Below are positions 47,926 through 62,433 of a stretch of 64,000 bases of DNA, in pieces (within the stretch, counting starts at the first letter, position 1; each line of letters opens with the position of its first letter). Under the pieces are notes generated by a model. It saw only the letters and a program-made list of their open reading frames with translations, made no database searches and was not told the origin of the DNA. Source of the DNA: Myrica gale (lineage: Eukaryota > Streptophyta > Magnoliopsida > Fagales > Myricaceae); contig OZ005605.1 in the NCBI GenBank assembly GCA_963930655.1, positions 26,915,501-26,979,500 on the forward strand, read 5' to 3'. A program made the position numbers and the translations under genes.

Positions 47926-49782
47926 TCTGCAGGTTGGGAGAGAGAGAGAGGGGCACGGGTCGGAATCGAGGGATGGGCGCAAAGGCTAGAAGGCCAAAGG
48001 GAGAAATTAATTGGGGGCTCGAGCGCGGGGGGGGGGGAATGGCCGAATGGCCCAGACCCCGGGGGAGAGGGGGTTTAAACAAAATGATTCGTTTTTTTTT
48101 AAAGGCCATACAAGGAAATTCGGGCGCCCGTAGGGGGAATGGCCGAATGGCCCGGGCCCCGAGGGAGGAATGAGAACAAATAGGGGAGGGGGCGTTGGAA
48201 ATTCCAGGGCGTCCCGAGCACGAGGCCCTAGTGTAATATTTTGGACACCTGTGTTTGCTCATTGGGAAATAATAATAGTAAATCAATCAATTTTTGGAAG
48301 CGGCATCTGTGGAAACCCCAGCCATAAAATTAAATTTCAACTATAACTAATATGTAGTTGCAGGAATTGCTGGTCCAAGGGACGCCCTGGAAATTCCAGG
48401 GCCTCGCGCTAGGGACGCTCTGGAATTTCCATGTACTCGTGCTCTGGGCATCCTGGAAATTCTAGCGCCCCCTCCCTCATTTGTTCGCATTCCTCCCCCG
48501 GGGCACAGGCCATTTGGCCATTCCCCCCCCCCCCCCCCGCGTGCGTCCCGAATTTCTCCCTCTGGACTTTTTTTATAAAAAAACGAATCATTTTGTTTAA
48601 ACCCCCTTCCCCGGGGCCCGAGCCATTCGGCCATTCCCCCCAGCGCTCGAGCCCCCCATTAATTTTCCCCTCTGGCCCTCTCGCCTCTGCGCCCATCCCC
48701 CGATTCCCACTCATGTCTCTCTCTCTCTCTCCCAACCTACAGAGCACGTCTGTGTTACATGAAGATGTTTGAGGAGAAAGTAAATAAGGGACATGAGTCC
48801 AAAACACATCTGTGTTACATGAAAATGATTGGGGAGAAGGTAAATAAGGGTCATGAGTCCAAAACACTCCTAAAAGCAAAAACTTCAAAGCACACTACAT
48901 CAGATTCCTCAAATCCAAATTCCTCCAAACTTCCAAACTTGCAGTCTGCTCCTAGAGATTTTCGATGCTCCTATATCGCCCACATTGCGAATGCTCCTCG
49001 TCATCGCTTGATACCTGCAAAGGAATAATAATACTCTTTAATAAAAAGAGAGCAATGTTTAAACCAAATGAAAATATAGCAGCTTTTAAACGGGTATTTA
49101 AATAAAAATGGTATTATTCCTCCAAATTTAAAGTCTCAACATCATTCCTTCAAATTTAAAGTCTCAACATAAAAATGGAATTGAACAAAACCAAATAAAT
49201 GCAGAAAAATTTATACAAATGCAAAAAGAGAAACTTTTTAACTGGTCCAACCTAATAAATGCACAAAAAAAATAGAAATATGGAAAAGAGCAACACTGGT
49301 TCAAACTAGCAAATGCCGGAAAAAATATACAAATGCAAAAAGAGCCAGACAGATCCAAACTAATAAATGCAGAAAAAAATATACAAATGAAGAAAAGATT
49401 AACAACGCATTTAAATTGGTCCTACCTAATAAATGCAAGAAATGGAGGGGGAAATTTTGAAAACTGGTCTCCTGCACAACAGAGGTGAAATGGTCTCTGA
49501 GCGGTAGATTAATGACGAAGAAGTGATGAAATTTTGAATGTGAGAGATGGAACGAGTGGTGATGAGGAAGAAGAATAGGGGGAAGAAGAGGCTTGTTGAA
49601 GAAGACGGCTCGAAAGTGGGTTGTAAAAAAAATGAGCCAAAGGTGAACAAAAGTCTAGCTATTTCCGTTGATCCTCATTAATTGACGTGTCGATATTTAG
49701 ACCGTTAGATCCACTTTTTAAAATCTGAACCGCGTATGTAAAGCTCTTAGAATATCACTTCTTAGGACAAAATCCTTTCCCA

Positions 49783-50690
49783 AAAGATGATACAAAGGAT
49801 GAGAGATTCGCAGGCATATTCTCCCTCAATTTTGTAAATTAGTGCAATTACTGTCGACGGGTAATTATTTAATACAAAGCAGGAAGAGAAGTGGTTTTTT
49901 TTCTCCAAATGAATAAGATCAGATGAAAATAAAGAGAGACGCAGGCATAATATCATCCAATTTCTTGAATCAATGCAACTCTCAAGGCCTCTAATTCGTA
50001 CACTTGCAAAAACCTACAAAAGAGGAAGAGAAGATGCGTACGTATGCACATGCCCTTCTCCCTTTCTCTATTCGTTTTTCTCCTCTGTCAAACCGGAAAA
50101 ATATTTTGTCTCCTAGTTATTAGTAACTGCCGACACCACTCAAGAAAGGGAGAATAACAGAGGGATGTTCTTGGAAAAAAAAAAAGATCGTAGCGGTAAG
50201 AAAATTTCAGAAGACGACCAAACCTTAGTATGCAGATTGATGAAGAACCACTAAAAGGACGGGGAAAGAAAAAAGAAAACAGGAATCTCGGACTATTGTA
50301 CCTTTCCCTCCGAAATATGTAGAGGGTGAGGCAGAACGTGAACAAGGGTAATGAGAGATGCCACTACTTTGGTGAAGCGGCAACTGGAGTCGTTCGCTGT
50401 CAGCAGGTTGTTTTGTCTGACATGGACAAGAAAATAGCCATGAAGAGATGACACAGGTCCCTTTATCAATCTGCAATTCACCAAAGGAAGTCCGTAGTCG
50501 AGTCATGTTTTGGGCTTTTGAATTATAGAAATTGTGCCAGCCCAGTCCAAATAACAATTTGACTATTTCAACCCATCCGCACGGACTCTTCAATGGGTTT
50601 GGAAATGCTAGTTGTTGGCTGGAAAATTGGCAGTTAATTTCGACGTGTTGGTGCCGGATCGGATGGCTTGGGCCGTAGGGGCATAAGAAC
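49783..50690. other. Spacer with a long unassigned open frame
   Basis: A 206-codon minus-strand frame (50845-50225) crosses this region and a MITE. It lacks recognisable motifs and its first 50 codons come from the MITE, so it is not called as a gene. Confidence 0.5.
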
Positions 50691-50691
50691 T

Positions 50692-50844
50692 TGGGAAAGG
50701 CTTGGGATCCCATCGGCTTGGATGCCATCCCGATAGGGGCTGGAAATGTCATTTCCAGCCCCTGTTTTTTTAAAAAAATTTGATTTACAGGGGCTGGAAG
50801 TCGGGAAATGCTCGGGATCCCATCGGGGTCCCAAGCATTTCCCA
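50692..50844. mobile_element. hAT-like MITE with TTGGGAAATGCTTGGG ends
   Basis: Terminal inverted repeats TGGGAAAGGCTTGGGAT and the complement of TGGGAAATGCTTGGGAC enclose a further palindrome (ATTTCCAGCCCCTG against CAGGGGCTGGAA). It is flanked by AAGAACTT on both sides (50685-50692 and 50845-50852), consistent with an 8-bp target duplication. Confidence 0.85.
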
Positions 50845-51193
50845 AAGAACTTTGGTGGTCTCATTTAATGCAAGTTCAAAATCGAACGGATTGATTTTTT
50901 TTCAAGATTTATTAGGCATAATCAGACAAATTAAAAATTATGGTTTTAATTTTATTTTTATCCATAAATATAAAATATTACGATGTTCCCCCCCCCCAAA
51001 AAAAAGAACTTGATTAATTTATTTACGTTAGAGTTGGTATGTTAAAAAAATTTATATCATCGGCCATATAAATATTTCAAATCAAGAAGAGACGGGTCTT
51101 CATTATTCTTTCATAATTCATTATAATGTCCATTATAATACTATTATTTTAATAGTTTATTTTATTTTATTCAAGGCTCTCAGAACTCATTTA

Positions 51194-51371
51194 GGCTGTG
51201 TTTGAGAAGTAAAATTTTAGGGCCGTTAATATTTTAAGTATTCGGGAGAGTAAAAAAGTTGGTGAAAAAGTGAAAAAGTTTATAAAAATTGATGAAAAAT
51301 TGAGGAAAGAGAGTGTTTTGTAATGATAATAAAATTTTAGGTAGCTAAAATTTTGTTACGCAAACAGAGCC
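51194..51371. mobile_element. Tourist/PIF-like MITE with TTA duplication
   Basis: 178 bp with ends GGCTGTGTTTGAGAAG and complementary GGCTCTGTTTGCGTAAC. It is flanked exactly by TTA (51191-51193 and 51372-51374), the PIF/Harbinger target site. There is no coding sequence. Confidence 0.85.
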
Positions 51372-51374
51372 TTA

Positions 51375-52045
51375 AAAACCTCACGTACCCAACATGCATG
51401 CAATATGCTCACTGTCCATATATACCATGAGTTCACGCATAAGAATTACTTGTTGTGCATTGAGCATTATGATAAGTACACTTGCCCAGAAGAAAAAGAA
51501 ATAAAAATAGAAGTGTAACGATTCAATCGTGATTGCGATCTTCTAGAATTGTTTAGGACATGTCACAATGTAGAGTACTTCCTTCAATGGACAGATTGTA
51601 AGACACTATGACATGTCCATATCCAAATTGTCTGATCGAATACTGAATTCTATCTGTTAAACGACATTATTTTTACGAATCCTAAAGAATCTTGAGATCC
51701 AGGGGCAACCAGGGGCAAAGTAGCTCACAGGGACAACGTTGATGAACAAGTCTGGCTTCCTCGCATTCGCGCATATATAGAATGAATGTATAGCCACTCA
51801 TGGTCTGAAGATCCAAAATCTAAGCCACCGTATTCTCAATCTCAAACAGATCACTACGTACGTACATTCCATTGCTCAGGTTCATTAGTCAAAATCTCAT
51901 GCTTCCTCACCATTTTTGTCGCGCACAGAGAGAGGTAAGATGTAGCTTTTTAACAGGACACCTATACGTATATAAGCTAGCCTCTACATATCCATGTAAA
52001 GAAATATTGCACCCAGAGAGAGAGAGAGAGATTAACTCCACTAAG
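51375..52045. other. Upstream region of the subtilase gene
   Basis: No gene. TATATAAG at about 51970 could be the TATA box, some 75 bp ahead of the start codon. A short GA run (52016-52030) lies in the presumed leader. Confidence 0.45.
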
Positions 52046-56025
<3,980 letters not shown>

Positions 56026-57134
56026 GTCTATTTAGTTCTTTCACTCTTGTAGCTGTCCACTTTCTTCACTCGCGGAAACAAATGTCAATTTTGCAGTTCG
56101 TTCAATCTTTTCTTCTGCAATGTAAGATTCAGTAAACAGATGTTGCTTGCACTTCAACTCTATCTAAACTCTCATTTTCTTCTCCATTTGCTTTCATCCA
56201 GCAATAACGTATAAACATCTAATAATAACACAGCGTGGTATCAACATAGTCATTTACATAGTGGAATGCAAGTCGACGGCAGCTATTCACATACAATGGG
56301 TTACTTGAAAAGGGGTGTCGCCGTGTCGGCAGTCTCTTGATAGATGGCTCAGCCAGCTTAAAGCTACCCAAAAAAGGATTGAGCCATTGAGGCTCGTATG
56401 TTTGTCTCGCAAGAAACAAAACTTGATTCACATTCCTGCTGGTGCCACAAATACAGCCCGGAAAGGCGTTGTCTATAACGTCGAAGGATTACATTAAGAG
56501 GCGAGTGCCTAGAGGTAAAGAAATACAATACAGAACCCAGTTGATATGACAATAAACTTCGAAACAGTGGATAAACCAAAAAGAGAAGTTCACAACCGTA
56601 ACTTCAACCTCGTCGATAAACTCCACCTGCTGCGAGAGGTACAAGTAGTCGCCTATATTACGTCAGCATCCTGTGCTTTTCTTTTCCAGCCCTCCTCTTA
56701 ATTAAAATGCCAGAAAATGGCGGAACTGTTCAACTAAATTGTAATTATTTCCTCACAAAATTTCCTAGGATGAGCCACTCAGCAAAGAATACATTCTTGA
56801 AGAATCACTCTTATCTCTTCCTTGAATATTTGTCATGTCGGCCGAGAAGAGACCTAGAACTAGATTTTCTAGAATCTCTTCCACTCCCCTCACACTTCAC
56901 ATACAGCAAAACCTAGAAGACTAAGAAAATTTGTTGAAAATCAGGAATTCTTAGACATGGACACGAGATTATAAGCCGGCATCTGTTCCTTCAAAGGCCT
57001 TCTATTGCCTGAATGTTCTATGCATGGGAAAATCTGCAAGGATTTCTTTAAAAATAAGCAATCAGCCCACGCAAAAACTAGGGGATAAACAGCTCTTACT
57101 GTTGTGTTCTTCACCAATCTCTTGCCTATTAAAC
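56026..57134. other. Spacer between convergent subtilase and bZIP genes
   Basis: It contains the two 3'UTRs and spacer. Frames at 56219-56579 occur on both strands and show no known motif. No repeat structure is recognised. Confidence 0.5.
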
Positions 57135-60100
57135 TCAACAATGCATCCGATACTGACGGCCATGAAGACTCTTTAGCTTTGTCAGTTCCTTCCTCTTCCT
57201 TCTAGCTTCTGCAGCAGCAACCACATCAATTAGCTTCTTACTTGGGTAAGTAGCAGATTCTAGCTTCTTTTCTGGCAGAGCAATTGCAACGTCACAAGCT
57301 GTTGAAGGTGTTCCACTCTGGGGATCATAATCTGGTTGGGGCTTGTTCTCATGCTTGATGGTAGTAAAGGGTATTTCCATAGAGTGAGCTCCTGTATGCC
57401 GGCTACCTCCATCTGGAGGGAAGCCAACTGGAGTCTCATTTAAGTCATTAACAGGTCTGCCTTCTGGTGAGCCAGGAGTTTCCATCTTCACTTCAATGGG
57501 CAAAGAGCAAGGGTGGTTCTCTACCAGCGCAGAACTTTCATCTTGGTCATTTTTCATGCCAACAGTGAGCTGAGGTTGGAGATCGTTTCCATGGCAAGGA
57601 AGAGGGAAGAACCAAGGGCATGGCAGTACATAAAATGGTATTCTTGACCCATTGACATCTAGGTGGTTTTCTTTTTCTTGACAATTATCAGGTTTACACG
57701 TAGCTGCGATGGGAATGTTCGAGGGAATAACCATGGCACTTTGTCTCTCGTTTGGTGATTGAACGCAATTTGAAGATTGGATGAAAGAAGACCAGAAAAC
57801 AGGCATCAATGGAGGATTGTTATACAAGAGCCATGGACAATTGGTAGATGAAGATGTTGTGGCTGCGACATCAGCTGAATTACACTCACCTGGAGTTTCC
57901 TCTACCTCAGCCTTTATTACTTTTGCCATCTGCAAAATCAGAGAGCATGTCAAATATGTAGAAATTATTTTTACATGTAACTCCAAAATGCCGACTGTAA
58001 CTTACCTGTTCCTTTAAGTGTTTATTTGTGGTCTCCAAGGACTGATATTCTTCCAAAGCCAACTCCTTTTCCTTCTCATTAGAGATGTCATGAAATGTGA
58101 ACAAGTTAATGAGATGATGTTCAAAGGATTTTCCAGGAAAAACTGGAAGAGAACCACTAAAAATACTGCAAACACATTATATACTACTTCCATGCCACAT
58201 GGCACATGCTCATGAGAAATAGAGTGACTCATACAAAATCCTTACAAGAAGATACTGGGGGTAATATTCCCTACCCTCTTTAAATTTTCATTCTCCCAGG
58301 TGAGATCAGCAGCTTTTTGCGTTAAATCCTCACACAGAGCCTGGCCACGGGCAGGAAAAGAAAAAAACAGAGTAAGAAGAAGATGGTTCTCACAAACAAT
58401 ATAACATGAGAGCACTACGCACAGAACCCATTCATGAGGCTCAGAAATGAAAGAACCTCAGCAATGAAGATCTAGTGTGAGGACAATAACATTTTTTTAT
58501 AGAAATAAGTTCAAATTATGCACAGAAGGCATCGGTTACTGTTATGTGTAGTATTGGAGACAAGACGTAAATGGAAAAAAAATATGGGTACTTTGATGTG
58601 ATGTAAAATAAAATATAAGACAAAACTTGCACTATGTAAGAAAATAATGCCATCATGTTATCTTCTTTTCAATAAGAAAAATGCTTCTCATAGTTGACAT
58701 CACTTGCTTTTTAAACTAAATGGTGGTGGCTCATGTTGTACTCTTACAATAGGGCTAGAATATTTTGACTAGACTAGAAAAAGGAACCTGTCTTTCATCC
58801 ACCTACTTTAAGCACCCAAGAACACATCCAGATAGACCGTTCCTTATGGAGATAAAACAAGTAATTATAGCACTGAGATTAGTCCAAAATGGTGAGCAAT
58901 GGAGTAGGGAGCCTATGTGGTACAGGTGCTTTAGGCATCAGATGAGTCTAACCCCAGGTTTCGGTTAAGTCGCTGTATGGGCTCCTGGTTGAGGCCTTTG
59001 GCAAAGTTTTTCCGTGGAGGCAGATCTGGAAGACCGCTGTCCCGCCTCGTGTTTCGCTCTTTGTATGGGAAGCAGCTCATGGGCAGGTCTTAACCATTGA
59101 CAATTTAAGGAGGAGAGGGTTATGCTTGATTAATTGGTGCTTTCTTTGCAAGATTGATGGGGAGTCTGTGGATCATGTGCTTATCCACTGCTCAGTTGCA
59201 AGAGAGTTGTGGGTGCATGTCCTTAGTATTGTCAACTACCCTTGGGTGATGCCTATGAGGGTGGGTGGGGTGCTGCAGTGTTGGAAGAGAAAGTTCAACA
59301 ATCCTTTGGCGTTGGCTGTGTGGAATACGATTCCTCTGTGCATTTGGTGGAGCTTATGGAGGGAAAGGAACGGAAGATGCTTTGAAGATCAGGAGCTGTC
59401 CTTAGAATGTTTGAAGGGAAAGATGTTGCAGACCTTGTTTCTGTGGGCTAATGGGGTGCTGGATTCCCCTTTTGTAGACTTCTCTGATTTTATTAGTTTC
59501 CTCCCTTGCTTGTTGTAGTCGGTTAAGTACAGCCTTTGTACTGCTCCATTTCTTTTTTCTTTCAATAAAGTCTCCCTCACTTATCAAAAAAAAAACCCAG
59601 GTTTTATGACATAGAGACCTAGCTAAACAAACAAAATTTTGAGTTATTTTGTTAGACTTCTGATGACTCTAGATCTTCACTAAACCAGAAAGTCCATGCA
59701 ACTGACTACTGAGGAACAGTTTGGGAAGATTTTTTCAAGGAACTTCTACATGATAAGGAATGTTCTTCCAATTAGCATAAAATCCCTACCTCGTGTTATC
59801 TAATGTCCAACACGGTCATGCGTTTGGAAGTTTCCAAGTTAAATAATAAAAGCATATGAATTAAACATAAATTAGTCTCTAGATTACTACTATGACAGCA
59901 GAGATTGACTGTTGACATGGGAGTCCAGTGCTGATGTACGGTAACTTTGCCCTGGCTAGTTGCTTACCTGCCTACGACGAATTGTCTGCCGAGCAGACTC
60001 TCTGTTTGCCAATACCCTGCGGATTCTCCGTTCTTCCTTTTCAGCCTAACATAGAAGGTTCATTGAAACAAACTGTAATGGAACAGCATTGCATAGAACG

Positions 60101-61360
60101 AAAGTATTATAATTTCTAGTACCTCAGTTAAATTACGTCTTGATCTATGGAAACCAAATGATGTGCAGACTCTGATGCAGTTGACAATTGGTGTAGCTGG
60201 CTCATCCTGCTCAACTTTCATTTCTGTCTTATTGGGTTCCTGCTTAGGCACTTTTTCCCGTTCTACCGATGCAGTTGTATAGATCTTTTCGCATTTCTGC
60301 TGACACGCTACTGCTCGATCCTGCTATACAGAAAAATATTTCTCAAGTCCTGCACAAAATAGTGCGACTTGGTGACAGTATCACAAATGTTCCAATCCAG
60401 ATGTAACTTGATTTGCTAATCAAATGATTCAAATGCATTCATATAAATTTTACATCCTAAATGAAAGCCAAATATTCTGCAAACTTACCCCAGAAATTTC
60501 AACTATTAAGAAGTACATCTGTACCGCTTCATTTCAAATTGCATTTCTTATATCCACTGGCTTTAATCCAATAATCCTCCATTTGTTTACACAAAATTTG
60601 GTGCATTTAAAATGTAATGCATGGCTGCCTGCATTATGATGACACTAATAAAAATATATCATCACAACATTGTCGTTCTATTCGTTTTTTGGCCTTTTTG
60701 TTACATTGCAAGTGTACCGCATAAAGGGTTCTTACCAACCTAAAGATATCATTGTATCAAGTACCATACAAAATGAGTATTTCCTTTCGAATCCTTGACT
60801 TAGGAGACACCTTATAAGAATAATAAATGTGAAACATAGTGTTGCGATCAAGCTACATCCCTTGAATCCTGAGAAGTATAATTTTTGTTACCAACTCTTT
60901 TAGAATTCCCTAAACTAGAAAATTGCTTGAATTTACCAATTTTGGACCAGCTCCATTTTTTAAATGTAAAAAGCAGACACTTAAACATGAAATGGACACC
61001 GGAACAAAACGAAAAAGCCCAGTTACTAGAAGCGAGGGTTCGCAGTAATTTAAACCAAATCACCTCCGCAAGATCCGGACAGATAGGCCCCGAGTCCACC
61101 GGGTTCAAGTTCAAAGCCGAGTCACTCCGTGGAGACTCGCTCTTGACTCGCTTCGTGCCTCGTTTCCCTTTACACCCCCATTCCCCGCTCGAGCCGCCAC
61201 CGCCACTCTCCCGCACCGCCAAATGGGCCAAATCCGCCAGGGCCTCCGCAGCTTCCAGCTCTATCTTCACCAACCGATCCGCCGCCGACATCGAAGACGA
61301 CGTCGTAGAATCAGAAGAACATGACAACGAGCTCCAAACATAACATCTCTCCGAACTCAT
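57135..61360 (-). CDS. bZIP transcription factor with N-x7-I basic region
   Basis: Nuclear DNA-binding protein. Exons on the minus strand: 61360-61064, 60320-60123, 60045-59968, 58340-58275, 58074-58006 and 57929-57135, joining in frame to 500 aa. Exon 3 encodes the basic region (ERRIRRVLANRESARQTIRR, Asn179). Exons 4 and 5 encode the zipper with leucines seven apart (ALCEDLTQK, AADLTW, NENLKR, EKELALEEY). The position normally Arg/Lys, seven residues after Asn, is Ile187. The long last exon is Pro/Asn/Ser-rich with FYVLPCPWFFPL, and ends in the basic, conserved-looking AEARRKRKELTKLKSLHGRQ plus RMHC. Intron 3 (58341-59967) contains a truncated LINE. Target genes are unknown. Confidence 0.93.
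58962..59595 (+). mobile_element. 5'-truncated LINE insertion in bZIP intron
   Basis: Encodes the C-terminal zinc-binding region of a plant LINE polymerase in one open frame (58967-59518): SLYGLLVEAFGKVFPWRQIW, VPPRVSLFVWEAAHGQVL, NLRRRGLCLINWCFLC and DHVLIHCSVARELW. It ends with AATAAA and an A-run. CCCAGGTTT occurs at 58953-58961 and 59596-59604, a 9-bp target duplication. It lies antisense to the host gene. Confidence 0.9.
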
Positions 61361-61612
61361 GGCTCAGACGCAGAAAGAAAGAAAGAAAGCTACTACTTGT
61401 TCGGAGAACAGCAAGGTAGTGTTCGTATAGATAGAGCGGAAGAGGCAAGAAGGGAGGAAGGGAGAGGAACGGAAAGTTTTGCGAAAACTGGGACTGGCTA
61501 GCTTAGCCCACAGATTGTGTCTGATTGCCACGTCTCATGCCAACTCACTAGTAGACATCTTTGCTAACTCGCGCCCAGTTATCCCAGAAAGCCACGTTTC
61601 GGTCTCGCCACA

Positions 61613-61663
61613 CGTTGTCCCCGCTCACACGTACGGTAAAGGCATGTGTGAGCGGGGACAACG
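61613..61663. repeat. Perfect 18-bp hairpin upstream of bZIP
   Basis: CGTTGTCCCCGCTCACAC at 61613-61630 is exactly complementary to GTGTGAGCGGGGACAACG at 61646-61663, with a 15-base loop. It is GC-rich in an AT-rich setting, about 250 bp upstream of the bZIP start codon. Confidence 0.9.
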
Positions 61664-61724
61664 AAAAGTTTGTAGTCAGTGCGAGCTTAGAATTTAAAAA
61701 ATACGTGGTCGATTCGTTAAGGCC

Positions 61725-61730
61725 CACGTG
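61725..61730. promoter_or_regulatory. G-box upstream of bZIP gene
   Basis: A perfect CACGTG, 365 bp upstream of the bZIP start codon, with other ACGT cores (ATACGTGG at about 61702, CCACACGTTG at about 61609) nearby. Its functional role is inferred only. Confidence 0.4.
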
Positions 61731-62204
61731 TGTTATGTCTATTAGAGTGGGTGCATTTTTTTAATCCATGCCGGGTTTTTCCTTTTTGAGAAATGAGTGA
61801 GTACGTGGAAGATCGAGGACCAGAAGATCTTTTACAGTTTTAATATTTACTGGGGTTTTTTTTTTTCCTGTCTCTCTCACTACTCTTCTACTCTTCTGGA
61901 AAATTGGAAATGGTGGGGATTTTTCTTTTCTCGTACTGGACCACACTCTAAAATGTGCACCATGGGTTACAGCTGCGCCCCACTTTGTCCGAACTGACTG
62001 CCTATGGCATGGACCATCAATCAGTGATGTCCCGATTTACGGTGTCAGGGTTCGAAAGGGAGCTGAACCTTGGGCTGGGCCATCAACTTCAGAAGCCTAA
62101 TTCCCAGGTATTTGGCCTTACATTTGAGGAATTGAGTTTGGGCTAACTCTTTTAAAATTGCCCAACTCGAAAGGACTAAATTAAAACTCAGGCCTAGAAC
62201 CTAA
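61731..62204. other. Intergenic, nothing recognised
   Basis: Spacer between the bZIP promoter and the next MITE. Short frames only. Confidence 0.5.
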
Positions 62205-62430
62205 GGCTATGTTTGGTTGAGTTCTCAAAATAGTTTTTATTTTTTGTCTTTTTTTAAAGTAGTGTAGATTCTATTGGGATTAGTGAAAAATATGTTAAAA
62301 GTTGTTGAAATTTATAAAAAGTTATTGAGATCGTTGAAAATGTATTGGAATATGTGAAAAATATTGAAATTAATGAAAAAGTGAGTGAGAAGTTTTTGAA
62401 AACTTTTTGAGATATGAAACAAACATAGCC
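62205..62430. mobile_element. Tourist/PIF-like MITE with TAA duplication
   Basis: 226 bp beginning GGCTATGTTTGGTTGAG and ending with the complement of GGCTATGTTTG. It is flanked exactly by TAA (62202-62204 and 62431-62433). The interior is AT-rich and non-coding. Confidence 0.85.
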
Positions 62431-62433
62431 TAA

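Larger units (their letters stand above)
46788..49782. mobile_element. 3-kb long inverted repeat (foldback/MULE-like)
   Basis: A left arm from about 46788 to 48235 and a right arm from about 48360 to 49782 are inverted copies around a loop of roughly 120 bp. Examples: GGAGACCAATTT (47119) against AAATTGGTCC and GGTCTCCTGC (49410-49475); GCTTGTTGAAGAAGACGGCTC (49590) against its complement at 46980-47005; the ATCTAACGGTC block at 46879 against GACCGTTAGAT at 49700. The outer ends both read roughly TTGGG/T-AAAGGATT inward. Both arms contain degenerate tandem repeats and poly-G/poly-C runs. No transposase is present. Boundaries are approximate. Confidence 0.9.

Noticed and set aside
47817..48888. 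Pro/Gly-rich frames in the inverted-repeat arms as protein genes
   Set aside because: They occur mirrored in both arms within repetitive, low-complexity DNA and match no family.
50225..50845. 206-codon minus-strand open frame
   Set aside because: It has no known motif, and its start lies inside a MITE.
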